A stretch of DNA of 64,000 nt from an uncultured Phascolarctobacterium sp. (GCA_900541915.1 UQLS01000002.1:1-64000), one strand, 5' to 3'. Counted from the first letter of the stretch, positions 34,705 through 44,012 are shown. The notes: a model not told the origin generated them from the sequence alone. Translations and numbers: made by a program.

Positions 34705-35463
34705 ATGACGGCGATGGATGAACAAATTTTAGCGACAGTCGGGAAATATAAAGACGGTCAAATAGATGAAACTCAGTTACTGCAGCAGCTGAAGCAGCTG
34801 CAGTATGTAGATTTAGGTTTTGCGCGTATTGATACAGCACGCAATGACAGACAGGGTTTTCCGGAAGTGATTTACTGTGCCGGCAAAACACCGGAGCAAT
34901 GTGCTGAAATTATGTACAGGCTCAGTCAATGCAGTGATAATGTGCTGGCAACGCGAGCTGATGAAAAAGTTTATGCAGTTATCAGAGAAAAAGTTTCTGA
35001 CGTGCAGTATTATCCGCAGGCGCAGATTGTGACTTTGGAACGTAGTCCGCTGCCCAGGGATGAAAAACGTACTGTTGCAGTTGTAACTGCAGGTACCAGC
35101 GATATACCGGTGGCAGAAGAAGCGGCGATTACAGCTGAAATTATGGGTAATAATGTTACTCGCATTTATGATGTAGGCGTGGCAGGTATTCACCGCCTTT
35201 TTGCACAGCTGGATGCTATTCGTGCTGCCAACGTACTTATTGTTGTGGCAGGAATGGAAGGAGCACTGGCCAGCGTGGTAGGCGGTTTAGTGGATAAACC
35301 TGTTATTGCCGTACCGACCAGTGTCGGCTACGGAGCAAATTTTGGCGGACTCTCAGCCTTGCTGGGCATGCTTAACAGCTGCAGTGCCGGTGTGGCTGTA
35401 GTAAATATTGACAACGGTTTTGGTGCAGGCAGATTAGCCAGCATTATTAATCATATGAGGTGA
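34705..35463 (+). CDS. larB: Nickel-pincer cofactor biosynthesis protein LarB
   Basis: The ATG at 34705 follows AAGGAGTGG. The 252-residue protein has a C-terminal PurE-like domain (about 120-250: AVVTAGTSDIPVAEEAA, VAGMEGALASVVGGL, VPTSVGYGANFGGLSALLGMLNSC). LarB carboxylates and hydrolyses nicotinic acid adenine dinucleotide in the first step of the Ni-pincer nucleotide cofactor of lactate racemase-type enzymes. Its partner larC follows four bases later; larE and a LarA-type enzyme are not in the window. Confidence 0.93.
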   Translation: MTAMDEQILATVGKYKDGQIDETQLLQQLKQLQYVDLGFARIDTARNDRQGFPEVIYCAGKTPEQCAEIMYRLSQCSDNVLATRADEKVYAVIREKVSDVQYYPQAQIVTLERSPLPRDEKRTVAVVTAGTSDIPVAEEAAITAEIMGNNVTRIYDVGVAGIHRLFAQLDAIRAANVLIVVAGMEGALASVVGGLVDKPVIAVPTSVGYGANFGGLSALLGMLNSCSAGVAVVNIDNGFGAGRLASIINHMR

Positions 35464-35467
35464 AAAA

Positions 35468-36760
35468 ATGAAAGCTATCTATCTTGATACTTTTGCCGGT
35501 ATCAGCGGCAATATGCTTTTAGGTGCGCTGCTGGATGCTGGCTATCCGCTGGAAGTGCTGCGCAGCGAGCTGCAAAAGCTGCATCTTGGCGCCTATGAGC
35601 TGATTTATAAGAAGGTAAATAAGCTTGGTATAGAAGCAACATATTTTAATGTACTGCTTTCTGAAGAACATGAGCATTCGCATGACCATGAACATGAGCA
35701 CGAACACTATCATGAGGAACATGAACATAGTCATCAGCACGAGCATGAGCACCATCATCATGAAGAAAATACTCATATTCATGTTCATACACATGTACAC
35801 CGCAATCTGCAGGATATTATGGAAATTATCAATGCTTCTGCATTATCTGTGTCTATTAAAAGTGCGGCAGAAAAGGTGTTCAGAGCTATTGCCGAGGCTG
35901 AAGCTAAAGTACATGGCAAGACGGTAGAAGAAGTGCATTTTCATGAGGTAGGTGCTATCGATACCATTATTGATGTTGTCGGCTGCCTGTTAGGTTTGGA
36001 ATATCTGCAGGTAGAGAAAATTTATGTTGGCACTGTGACCACCGGCTTCGGTTTTGTACAATGTGCTCATGGTCTGATGCCGGTTCCGGCTCCCGCTACT
36101 GCTGAGCTTTTGCAGAAGCTGCCGCAGCGTCAGGGTCAGGTAGCCAAGGAAATGACGACACCTACCGGTGCAGCATTGCTGAAGGTTTTGGCTGAGTACA
36201 GCGAAGGCCTGCCGCAGGGCTGGACAGGCGATTATATTGCTTATGGCGCAGGTACAAGGAATGTAGAAATACCTAATGTATTGCGCATGTATGTAGGTAA
36301 GACCGAGCTGCAGAAAGAAACCGTAGTGGAAGCTGCCTGCAATTTGGATGATGTAAGCGGTGAAATCTTTGGATATGCAGCAGAGCGTCTGTTGGCGGCA
36401 GGTGCGCTGGATGTATGGACTGAGCAGATTATTATGAAAAAAGGACGTCCTGCCTGCAAGCTGATGTTTTTATGCGAGAAAAGCAAGTTAAATTCGCTCA
36501 TGGCAATAGTTTTTGCAGAAACAGGAACTTTGGGCGTGCGTTATCATGAAGTGCAGCGCAGTGTTTTAGAGCGCGGCTTTGTACAGGTAGAGACTGCTTA
36601 TGGTACGGTAAGAGTTAAATACGGTAAAAATAATGATGTTATAAGTTCTTTAGCACCGGAGTACGAAGATTGCAAACAGACTGCAGTTGAGCACCAGGTG
36701 TCTTTAAAGGTTGTGTATGAGGCAGCGCGCAAAGCAGCGGAGGAAAAGCTGCATGGATGA
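35468..36760 (+). CDS. larC: Nickel insertion protein LarC, single ORF with His-rich loop
   Basis: The 430-residue cyclometallase starts YLDTFAGISGNMLLGALLDAG and has FHEVGAIDTIIDVVG and CNLDDVSGEIFG. It inserts nickel into the pincer nucleotide. Residues about 67-112 are a His/Glu/Asp repeat stretch with about twenty His, likely a nickel store. In Lactiplantibacillus the gene is split and read through by frameshifting; here it is one continuous frame. It overlaps rnhC by eight bases. Confidence 0.94.
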   Translation: MKAIYLDTFAGISGNMLLGALLDAGYPLEVLRSELQKLHLGAYELIYKKVNKLGIEATYFNVLLSEEHEHSHDHEHEHEHYHEEHEHSHQHEHEHHHHEENTHIHVHTHVHRNLQDIMEIINASALSVSIKSAAEKVFRAIAEAEAKVHGKTVEEVHFHEVGAIDTIIDVVGCLLGLEYLQVEKIYVGTVTTGFGFVQCAHGLMPVPAPATAELLQKLPQRQGQVAKEMTTPTGAALLKVLAEYSEGLPQGWTGDYIAYGAGTRNVEIPNVLRMYVGKTELQKETVVEAACNLDDVSGEIFGYAAERLLAAGALDVWTEQIIMKKGRPACKLMFLCEKSKLNSLMAIVFAETGTLGVRYHEVQRSVLERGFVQVETAYGTVRVKYGKNNDVISSLAPEYEDCKQTAVEHQVSLKVVYEAARKAAEEKLHG

Positions 36761-37661
36761 TTTTGTACAATATTTGGCAGAATTACGCAGTAAGTTGTCT
36801 GAAGTGGCTGAGGTAAGTGCGGAAAAGGATATTGCTTATGGTCACCAGTTTACCATGCTTAAAGGTGAAGAGAAGGTTACTTTGACTGCATATAATGGTA
36901 AAAAAGGAAGAAAACTGGTGTGGGGCGGCAGCTCCGGTAGTTTATCAGCAGCTTTGCAGGCAGCAGTAAATGGCGGGCAGGTAGAAGCTCAAGATTCTTT
37001 GCAGAAGAAGCTGTTTAGCGGTGTTTGGGCAGGCAGTGATGAATCTGGCAAAGGAGATTTCTTTGGACCCTTAGTAGTAGCTGCTGTAGTGGTAGATAAT
37101 GCAGCTGCTATTAAGCTTGGTGCTGCAGGTGTTAAGGACTGCAAGCTGCTGACGGATAAGAAAATCTTGGAGTTAGAAACTGCTATTAAGGAAATCGCAC
37201 TAAGCTATAGTGTGCTGGAATTGAAGCCGGAGATATATAATCTGCGTTATGAGCAGGTACGTAAAGAAGGCGGCAATCTCAACAGGTTATTGGGGTATGG
37301 TCATATTGCAGCGCTGTCAAAGGTATTGCAGGAGCAGCCTGCATGCAGCGGAGCATTAATTGATCAGTTTACGACTTCTGATGCTATAATAAAGGCACTG
37401 ACTGCAAAATTTTCCGCTGTTGAGTTCAGGCAGCAGCCGCGGGCGGAAAGCAATATTGCTGTTGCTGCTGCGTCTATTTTGGCGCGGGCACAGTTTTTGC
37501 ACCGGATGGATGTATTATCTGAGCAGGCTGGCTTTACTCTGCCTAAGGGCGGCGGTACGGCAGCTACAGAGGCAGCGCAGCAGCTTGCTGATCAGCAGGG
37601 AAAAGATGCGCTGCGTGGTTACGTAAAACTGCATTTTGCTAATTATGCTAAGCTAAAATAA
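36753..37661 (+). CDS. rnhC: Ribonuclease HIII
   Basis: The ATG at 36753 lies ten bases after GGAGG inside the end of larC. The 302-residue enzyme has the N-terminal TBP-like substrate-binding domain (about 1-80) and the RNase H fold with GSDESGKGDFFGPLVVAAV (about 87-105; catalytic Asp, Glu) and ESNIAVAAASILAR. It removes RNA from RNA-DNA hybrids. Its place among lar and envelope genes is probably incidental. Confidence 0.94.
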   Translation: MDDFVQYLAELRSKLSEVAEVSAEKDIAYGHQFTMLKGEEKVTLTAYNGKKGRKLVWGGSSGSLSAALQAAVNGGQVEAQDSLQKKLFSGVWAGSDESGKGDFFGPLVVAAVVVDNAAAIKLGAAGVKDCKLLTDKKILELETAIKEIALSYSVLELKPEIYNLRYEQVRKEGGNLNRLLGYGHIAALSKVLQEQPACSGALIDQFTTSDAIIKALTAKFSAVEFRQQPRAESNIAVAAASILARAQFLHRMDVLSEQAGFTLPKGGGTAATEAAQQLADQQGKDALRGYVKLHFANYAKLK

Positions 37662-37681
37662 ATAGTTTGGTGGTGATGCAA

Positions 37682-38533
37682 GTGAAACAGCTTATCGTCA
37701 ATGCAGACGATTTTGGTTTACATACACAGATAAATAAAGGCATTATCAAAGGTTTTCAGGAAGGCTTTATTACCAGCACTTCGCTGATGTGCAGCGCACC
37801 GGCTTTTGCGGAAGCTGCAGAACTGGCACTGGCTAATCCAGCTCTTGGCGTAGGTATTCATCTGACCTTGGTTGGAGGTGTAGCACCTGCAGCCGCGCCT
37901 GAAAAGGTACGTAGCTTACTGGATGAATATGGAGTTTTTTTGCCCGATTACGTAGCTTTTGCGTCAAGATTTTATCGCGGCGGCGTTAAAATGAGTGAAC
38001 TGGAAACAGAATTATGCGCGCAAATAGAGCGAGGTTTGGCTACGGGCATAAAAATAACTCATATTGACAGTCATCAACATACACATGTACTACCCATAAT
38101 CAGTGATTTAGTGGTAAAATTATGTTGTAAATATAATATAAAGAAAATCAGAAATCCTCATGAAGCATATTTTTTTGACGGAGGATTTTCTGCAGGTATG
38201 GGCAGGAAGATAGGACGTGCCGGACTTTCTTTCTGTGCTTCTATGGCAATGCGGAAAGCTAAAGCTGCAGGTTTAAGCTGTCCTGAACATTTTTTCGGCA
38301 TGCTGGCCGGAGGTAATCTTAATACAGCTTTAGTAGGTAATATTATTCAAAGCTTGCCCGAAGGCGTAAGTGAGATTATGACACATCCCGGTTTAGATGC
38401 TGATATATTGGGAAGGCAGTTTCCCTGGCATTATCACTGGGAAGATGAACTGCAGGCTTTCCTTGCAGAAGAAAATAAACGTTTGTTAGAGCAAAATAAT
38501 GTTGCTCTGATAAATTTTGGTGGTTTGAAATAA
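37682..38533 (+). CDS. ChbG/HpnK family carbohydrate deacetylase
   Basis: The GTG at 37682 fits GGTGATGCAA spacing and gives MKQLIVNADDFGLH; ATG 37676 and GTG 37667 overlap the leader. The 283 residues form a YdjC/HpnK domain with metal ligands Asp-Asp in NADDFG and His in HIDSHQHTH (about 118-126) and IMTHPG. Such enzymes deacetylate N-acetylated sugars in glycolipids (hopanoid HpnK, ChbG). The three following genes (flippase-like, epimerase, ArnT-like) suggest a lipid-linked sugar pathway. Confidence 0.9.
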   Translation: MKQLIVNADDFGLHTQINKGIIKGFQEGFITSTSLMCSAPAFAEAAELALANPALGVGIHLTLVGGVAPAAAPEKVRSLLDEYGVFLPDYVAFASRFYRGGVKMSELETELCAQIERGLATGIKITHIDSHQHTHVLPIISDLVVKLCCKYNIKKIRNPHEAYFFDGGFSAGMGRKIGRAGLSFCASMAMRKAKAAGLSCPEHFFGMLAGGNLNTALVGNIIQSLPEGVSEIMTHPGLDADILGRQFPWHYHWEDELQAFLAEENKRLLEQNNVALINFGGLK

Positions 38534-39535
38534 ATGACTAAAAAACTCTTAGTCCGCTTAGCAGCATTATTTGTGTTTGTTTTGCTTATTTCTGCTGCGG
38601 TAATTTATTTTACATTTGATATACGGGCACTGGAATACATGACTATGTTTGATCTGCAGTGCGTCCTGCTGGCTCTGGGCTGTTTGGCTTTAGGGCTTGC
38701 TTTTGATGGGCTGAGATTGATGACGCTGGCTGCTGTTACTGATGCAAAGCTGCCGGTTCGTCAGGTAGTGAATGTCGTGCTGAGTAACTATTTTCTGGCA
38801 CTGGTAACTCCGGGAGCAAGCGGCGGTGCGATTGCTCAGATTATGTTTATGAAAAAGGCCGGGGTGCCGGTTGCTAAGGCGACAGTGGTAGTATTGGTGC
38901 GTACTATTATGTCAATTTTCTTTTTGATTTTACTGGTGCCAGTGGTGCTGCACAGTGACAGTGATATCAGCAGATGGATGCCGCCTTCTGTGATAACAAC
39001 AGTATCGGTACTGTTTGTTTCTTTGCCTGTAATTGCTTTCTTTTTAATGCGGACCAAATATCCTGAGCAGTGGCTGTATTTGTGTACAGCTAAATTTTCA
39101 TATGATACCAGGCGTAACTGCTTTATCTGGTACAAGGAATTTAAGCATGCCTTTGTGGTTATGGGGCAGCATCCTTTCCGCATTTTAAAAGCATTTTTAG
39201 AGTCAGGTATCAGCCTGTTATGTATTTATGCTACTGTGCCTGCCTTCTTTACCGGCTTGAATATTGATTTTGATTTATTCCAGGTTATGGGCAGGATGGT
39301 GCTGCTCAATCTGGTACTATATTTTTCGCCCACACCCGGTGGCAGCGGCATTGCCGAAGCCGGGTTTGTCGTACTGTTTTCTAACATCCTTCCTAATGGA
39401 CTGGACGGTATTATGGCCGTCCTGTGGCGTTTTACGGCAGAGTATCTGCCGTTTTTGATGGGTGCGTTTGTGTCGGTACGAGCTTTTGGTGCTAATGTGC
39501 TGGCGATGACTAATTTAGGAAGGAGTAAGGAATGA
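38534..39535 (+). CDS. Lysylphosphatidylglycerol synthase/UPF0104 flippase-like membrane protein
   Basis: The 333-residue protein has about eight membrane helices and the family motifs FLALVTPGASGGAIAQIMFMKKAGV and SPTPGGSGIAEAGFVVLF. The family comprises the N-terminal membrane domain of MprF and stand-alone AglD-like proteins thought to flip lipids. It starts directly at the end of the deacetylase gene, so a role in moving the same glycolipid is likely. No catalytic synthase domain is present. Confidence 0.85.
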   Translation: MTKKLLVRLAALFVFVLLISAAVIYFTFDIRALEYMTMFDLQCVLLALGCLALGLAFDGLRLMTLAAVTDAKLPVRQVVNVVLSNYFLALVTPGASGGAIAQIMFMKKAGVPVAKATVVVLVRTIMSIFFLILLVPVVLHSDSDISRWMPPSVITTVSVLFVSLPVIAFFLMRTKYPEQWLYLCTAKFSYDTRRNCFIWYKEFKHAFVVMGQHPFRILKAFLESGISLLCIYATVPAFFTGLNIDFDLFQVMGRMVLLNLVLYFSPTPGGSGIAEAGFVVLFSNILPNGLDGIMAVLWRFTAEYLPFLMGAFVSVRAFGANVLAMTNLGRSKE

Positions 39536-40476
39536 AACTTTTGATAACAGGCGGTGCTGGCTTTATTGGCTCACACCTGCTGGAGCTTGTTGTTGCTAAG
39601 AAAGATGAATATGAAGCAGTAGTGTTGGATAATCTTTCTTCCGGCAGTAAAGCTAATGTGCCTGAAGGTATAAGACTGGTGCAAGATGATATCCGTTCAG
39701 CAGAGTTAGAACAGTTATTTGCGGCAGAGAATTTTGATGCAGTTATTCATTTGGCAGGGCAGACGATGGTGCCCTATTCGCTTGAACATCCGCAAGAGGA
39801 CTGTGATATTAATTTAATGGGTTTGTTAAATGTCCTGGAATGTTGCCGAAAGTACAAAGTAGGCAATATAGTCTTTTCTTCCAGTGCGGCTGTTTATGGG
39901 GATAATCTTAATGTTCCTCTTAAAGAAACCGAAGCTTTACAGCCTACGTCTTTCTATGGCCTGACTAAGATGACAAGTGAGCATTATCTGCGTTTATATC
40001 ACGAGCTTTATCAGATAAATACTGCTGTGCTGCGTTTTGCCAATGTTTACGGCGAGCGTCAGGGGGCTGGCGGTGAAGGAGGCGTAGTAAGTATCTTCTG
40101 CAAACTGCTGGTACAGAATAAACCGGTAACAGTATTTGGTGACGGCAGCCAGACCCGTGATTTTGTTTATGCAGGAGATGTAGCTGCTGCACTGTTGGCG
40201 GCAGTTAAACTGTCGGGATACAATACTATCAATATTTCCACGCAAAAGGAAACTTCTTTGAAAGAGCTCTTGAACGCTTTTGAAGCAGCGGTAGGTTATA
40301 CAATAGAAGTACATTATGCGCCTGCAAGAGAAGGAGATATCTTCCGTTCAGTGCTGGCTAATGCAGCCTGCGGTAAACTGCTGAATTTTGTGCCGCAGAT
40401 GACTTTAGCAGAAGGAATTAAACGTACTTATCATGATTATGCACAACAATATAAGCGAGGTATACAAGAACAATGA
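39532..40476 (+). CDS. NAD-dependent nucleotide-sugar epimerase (GalE-like)
   Basis: The 314-residue extended SDR protein has the NAD motif ITGGAGFIGSHL at the N-terminus, SSAAVYGD, and the catalytic YGLTK, plus VLRFANVYGERQ. It resembles UDP-glucose/UDP-N-acetylglucosamine 4-epimerases. It overlaps its neighbours on both sides by four bases and likely makes the sugar donor for the next glycosyltransferase. Substrate cannot be fixed from sequence. Confidence 0.88.
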   Translation: MKLLITGGAGFIGSHLLELVVAKKDEYEAVVLDNLSSGSKANVPEGIRLVQDDIRSAELEQLFAAENFDAVIHLAGQTMVPYSLEHPQEDCDINLMGLLNVLECCRKYKVGNIVFSSSAAVYGDNLNVPLKETEALQPTSFYGLTKMTSEHYLRLYHELYQINTAVLRFANVYGERQGAGGEGGVVSIFCKLLVQNKPVTVFGDGSQTRDFVYAGDVAAALLAAVKLSGYNTINISTQKETSLKELLNAFEAAVGYTIEVHYAPAREGDIFRSVLANAACGKLLNFVPQMTLAEGIKRTYHDYAQQYKRGIQEQ

Positions 40477-42032
40477 AACAGATTGAAAAAAACAGTCTGC
40501 TGATTTTGACCTGTGTTATTATTTTTACTTTATTCTTTGGTATCGGCGGTGTACCGCTGCTTGATCCGGATGAACCAGTTTATGCGGAAACAGCCAGAGA
40601 AATGATTCAAACCGGTGATTTTTTATCACCGCGTATTTTTGGCGACTACTGGTATGACAAGCCGCCTATGTATTACTGGCTGGTAGCTGCTGCCTTCAAG
40701 GTGTTTGGCTACAGTGAATTTGCAGCGCGTTTTCCGGCTGCAGTGATGGGTGCTTTAACTGCATTTATGCTGTATTTTTCTGTGACTAAGCTCTTTAATG
40801 AGAGAGCAGGTTTCTGGTCTTCCATGATTTTGACCAGCTGTATTCAGTTTTTCTATCTCAGTAAAGCCGCAGTTACAGATACGTCTCTGTTATTTTTTAT
40901 GACTGGCGCGCTTTTGAGCTTCCTGCATAAAAAGTACTGGCTTATGTACGTTTGCATGGGCTTAGCGACATTGGTAAAAGGGCCAATTGGCATTGTATTT
41001 CCCGGTATAATCATCTTTTTATATCTGCTTTTCATGGGACAGCTGCGGGAAATTTTCCGCATGCATGTACTGCGCGGCCTTTTGGTATATCTGTTAGTTG
41101 CAGGGCCCTGGTATTATCTTATGTACACAGTACATGGCATGGAGTTTATCAATACTTTTCTGGGCTTTCATAACGTTACCCGTTTTACTACGCCGGAACA
41201 TGCCAGCAGGGTTACTTTCTGGTATTACTTTCCGGTAGTTATCCTGGGTTTATTCCCTTGGACGGGACTGCTGATTCAGTCAGTTAAGGCATCTATCAGT
41301 GACAGCCGTATTGATGATATGCGCCTTTTAATATTCATGCATGTATGGTGGGTATTTGTCTTTATCTTCTTTACTATTTGCAAGACGAAGCTGGTTTCTT
41401 ATATTCTGCCGATGTTCCCGGCACTGGCGATTATTATTGGCTGGAATATTTCTCGCATGATGCAGAAAATGCGTCATAATACTACTTTCTATCACTGGAT
41501 TGCCGGCAGCGGCATTATGTTCCTGCTGTTAGGGGCAGGCTGGATAGTTGGTGGGCAGCAGCTGCCTGAGCTGGCCTTTGGCGGTATGGTGCTGGGTGTA
41601 CTGACTCTGCTTTTGGGTGCGGCTACTGCGTTTACGCTTTGGTATTATCGGGACATTCAGCTGGCTGCTTGGCTGCATGTAATGATTGGTGTGGTAACTA
41701 TGTGCGTGGCATTTGCTTTCCTGCTGCCGGTAGTTGCCGACCGTTTCAGTGTCAAGACTATCAGCGCAGAATATCAGCAGCAATGTGATCAGAATACAAC
41801 TATTTATGTAGATAAGTTTCTGCGTCCGGGCTTTATGTATTATGCTGGCAAACCTGGTATCGAGATGCTGCCTAAGACTGATGCTTTTGCTAATGCCCTG
41901 CAAAATGGCGAGCATAAATATTTCCTCGTTAGAGGTTTGGAATATCGCAGATTGCTCAAAACTCAGCCGCAGCCTGCTAATCTGCATCAGGTAACAGAGA
42001 TTGCCGACATTTATCTGCTGGAGCAGAAATAA
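40473..42032 (+). CDS. ArnT-like family 39 lipid-linked glycosyltransferase
   Basis: The 519-residue membrane protein has about twelve helices and the GT-C/PMT motif LLDPDEPVYAETAREM (about 29-44) with the catalytic Asp, then YWYDKPPMYYW. ArnT enzymes transfer a sugar from undecaprenyl phosphate to lipid A at the periplasmic face. With the deacetylase, flippase-like protein and epimerase this forms a probable LPS-lipid modification set. Last gene of the long run from 30493; a terminator follows. Confidence 0.88.
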   Translation: MKQIEKNSLLILTCVIIFTLFFGIGGVPLLDPDEPVYAETAREMIQTGDFLSPRIFGDYWYDKPPMYYWLVAAAFKVFGYSEFAARFPAAVMGALTAFMLYFSVTKLFNERAGFWSSMILTSCIQFFYLSKAAVTDTSLLFFMTGALLSFLHKKYWLMYVCMGLATLVKGPIGIVFPGIIIFLYLLFMGQLREIFRMHVLRGLLVYLLVAGPWYYLMYTVHGMEFINTFLGFHNVTRFTTPEHASRVTFWYYFPVVILGLFPWTGLLIQSVKASISDSRIDDMRLLIFMHVWWVFVFIFFTICKTKLVSYILPMFPALAIIIGWNISRMMQKMRHNTTFYHWIAGSGIMFLLLGAGWIVGGQQLPELAFGGMVLGVLTLLLGAATAFTLWYYRDIQLAAWLHVMIGVVTMCVAFAFLLPVVADRFSVKTISAEYQQQCDQNTTIYVDKFLRPGFMYYAGKPGIEMLPKTDAFANALQNGEHKYFLVRGLEYRRLLKTQPQPANLHQVTEIADIYLLEQK

Positions 42033-42041
42033 AGTAAAAAT

Positions 42042-42073
42042 AAAAGAGGCTTACGAATGTAAGCCTCTTTTTT
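42042..42073. terminator. Bidirectional terminator between the ArnT-like gene and fba
   Basis: AAAAGAGGCTTAC, loop, GTAAGCCTCTTTT with T-run; A-run on the other side serves fba. Confidence 0.85.
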
Positions 42074-42083
42074 GTCGTATAGA

Positions 42084-43013
42084 TTATAATCTGTTGGAGC
42101 TGTTGAGTACGTCGCGCATTTTGTGAGCAACCATGTCATGGATTGCCTGACGTGCCGGTTTCAGATATTGACGGGGATCGAAGTCTGCAGGATTTTCTGC
42201 CAGGTATTTACGTACGGAAGCAGTCATTGCCAGACGCAGGTCAGTGTCGATGTTGATTTTGCAAACGCCGTATTTACCAGCTTTGAGCAGCATGTCTTCG
42301 GGAACGCCTTGAGCGCCGTCCAGTTTACCGCCGTATTTGTTGCATTCTTCTACGAAAGAAGGAATAACGGTGGATGCACCGTGCAGTACCAGCGGGAAGT
42401 TAGGCAGCATGTTGGAGATTTTTTCCAGACGGGCAAAATCCAGTTCAGGTTTGCCTTTGAATTTATAAGCGCCGTGGCTGGTGCCGATAGCGATAGCCAG
42501 AGAGTCTACACCGGTGCGTTCTACAAATTCTACAGCCTGATCGGGGTCAGTGTAGGTAGCGTCTTTAGTATTTACTTTAACTGCGTCTTCTACGCCTGCC
42601 AGACGACCAAGTTCAGCTTCTACTACTACACCTTTGCTGTGAGCATATTCTACTACGCGGCGGGTAATTTCAATGTTTTCTTCAAAAGGATGTTTGCTGC
42701 CGTCAATCATAACGGAGGTGAAACCGCCGTCAACGCAGGCTTTGCAGATTTCAAAATCTTCGCCATGGTCAAGATGCAGGCAGATTGGCAGACCGCTTTC
42801 TTCAACAGCAGCTTCTACCAGTTTCATCAGATAGATGTGGTTGGCATATTTGCGTGCACCTGCGGAAACTTGCAGAATCAGCGGGGATTGTTCCTGTTTA
42901 GCGGCGGAAACAATACCTTGGATGATTTCCATATTGTTAACGTTGAAGGCGCCTACAGCGTATTTGCCTTCATAGGCTTTTTTAAACATTTCAGTAGATG
43001 TTACTAAAGGCAT
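42084..43013 (-). CDS. fba: Class II fructose-bisphosphate aldolase
   Basis: On the minus strand AAGGAGG precedes the ATG by nine bases. The 309-residue zinc enzyme shows LHLDHGEDFE (zinc His), SVMIDGSKHPFEENI, AIGTSHGAYKF and VLHGAS...NIDTDLR. It cleaves or forms fructose-1,6-bisphosphate in glycolysis and gluconeogenesis, here fitting the gluconeogenic direction fed by PEP synthase. It has strong codon bias and appears monocistronic. Confidence 0.96.
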   Translation of the reverse strand: MPLVTSTEMFKKAYEGKYAVGAFNVNNMEIIQGIVSAAKQEQSPLILQVSAGARKYANHIYLMKLVEAAVEESGLPICLHLDHGEDFEICKACVDGGFTSVMIDGSKHPFEENIEITRRVVEYAHSKGVVVEAELGRLAGVEDAVKVNTKDATYTDPDQAVEFVERTGVDSLAIAIGTSHGAYKFKGKPELDFARLEKISNMLPNFPLVLHGASTVIPSFVEECNKYGGKLDGAQGVPEDMLLKAGKYGVCKINIDTDLRLAMTASVRKYLAENPADFDPRQYLKPARQAIHDMVAHKMRDVLNSSNRL

Positions 43014-43073
43014 GAAAGATTCCTCCTTAAAATTGTTGTTCTGCTGAATTAATTATAGCACACTGTTTCTGTT

Positions 43074-43727
43074 TCAGTATATAATTTTTCTTAAATCTTT
43101 CGGCAGCTCGCGGGTAATCTCCAGCGACAGATCGCTGACAGGATGAATAAACTGCAGCCGATAGGCATGCAGCGCATGCCTGCTTTGAGGACCCGGTGTG
43201 CCGTAAAGATTATCGTTATAGAGCGGATGTCCTATATGCGCCAGATGGACACGTATCTGATGTGTACGACCGGTAAAAAGCCGCAGACGCAGCAAGGTTT
43301 TATTTTCGCTTCTATGCAGCACCTGGTAAGCTGTTTTAGCGTATTTGCCGTTTTCATTTACGCAGCGTTCAATGATGCTGCCTTCTTTGCGGGCGATGGG
43401 CGCTTCGATAATACCTGCATATTGCTCTATACGGCCTGTAGCAATAGCAAGATACTCCTTAATAATTTCTCTTTGCGACAGCCAGAATTGGACTACCGGC
43501 TCTTTGGCAAAGATGACAAGACCTGAAGTATTGCGGTCAAGACGGGAAACCGGATGAATGCCGCAGGACAGATTTTTCTGCTGATAATAAGCAGCTACGT
43601 AGTCATACAGAGTACAGCCGCTTTCATTTACCGTCGGATGGATGAGCATACCGGGCGGCTTGTCGATAATGAGCAGGTAATCATCCTCATAGGCAATAGC
43701 GTCGGGGGACAGTGCAAAACTATCCAT
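43074..43727 (-). CDS. RluA-family RNA pseudouridine synthase
   Basis: The 217-residue protein has the RluA motifs LIIDKPPGMLIHP, HPVSRLDRNTSGLVIFAK (catalytic Asp in RLD) and FTGRTHQIRVHLAHIGHPLYND. The N-terminal S4 domain of RluD-type relatives is missing. The rRNA or tRNA target is unknown. Its ATG overlaps the stop of the small upstream gene (TAATG), so they form a two-gene operon. Confidence 0.9.
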   Translation of the reverse strand: MDSFALSPDAIAYEDDYLLIIDKPPGMLIHPTVNESGCTLYDYVAAYYQQKNLSCGIHPVSRLDRNTSGLVIFAKEPVVQFWLSQREIIKEYLAIATGRIEQYAGIIEAPIARKEGSIIERCVNENGKYAKTAYQVLHRSENKTLLRLRLFTGRTHQIRVHLAHIGHPLYNDNLYGTPGPQSRHALHAYRLQFIHPVSDLSLEITRELPKDLRKIIY

Positions 43728-43915
43728 TAGTGCTGGATTTCCTCTTTGTCGACAATTTCTATATTATCCAGCTGAGCCTTTAACTGGGTGCGGATATTGC
43801 CGAGATATTCCTGATACAGTTCTTTTTGTTCGATTTGTTCTTCCAAAGTTAAGCCGGTGCTGCGTTTTTTGGCAGCCAGCTCGTTAATGCGTTTAATAAG
43901 TGCGTTTATTTCCAT
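43727..43915 (-). CDS. UPF0291/YnzC-like small protein (DUF896)
   Basis: The ATG at 43915 follows GGGAGTG at eight bases; a GTG at 43924 is too close. The 62-residue helical protein reads INALIKRINELAAKKRSTGLTLEEQIEQKELYQEYL, matching DUF896, short helical-hairpin proteins widespread in Firmicutes with no firm function (YnzC is in an SOS operon in B. subtilis). Confidence 0.85.
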   Translation of the reverse strand: MEINALIKRINELAAKKRSTGLTLEEQIEQKELYQEYLGNIRTQLKAQLDNIEIVDKEEIQH

Positions 43916-43977
43916 TTTAATCACTCCCTGCTTGCCATTATAGCAGAGGTAGAGAAAGCTAACAAGGTGCTTTTGCG

Positions 43978-44006
43978 TTGACTGGGTCAGGCAATTGTGT
44001 TATTAT
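43978..44006 (+). promoter_or_regulatory. Promoter of the metal-chelate ABC operon
   Basis: TTGACT (43978-43983), 17-base spacer, TATTAT (44001-44006). Confidence 0.75.
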
Positions 44007-44012
44007 GAATAA

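Noticed and set aside
35660..35800. CAT/GAA-rich short tandem pattern resembling a DNA repeat array
   Set aside because: It codes for the His/Glu-rich loop of LarC in frame; no spacer structure, so not CRISPR or a mobile repeat.
42123..43007. Plus-strand frame of 294 codons opposite fba
   Set aside because: Antisense shadow of fba; no recognisable domain or start signals.
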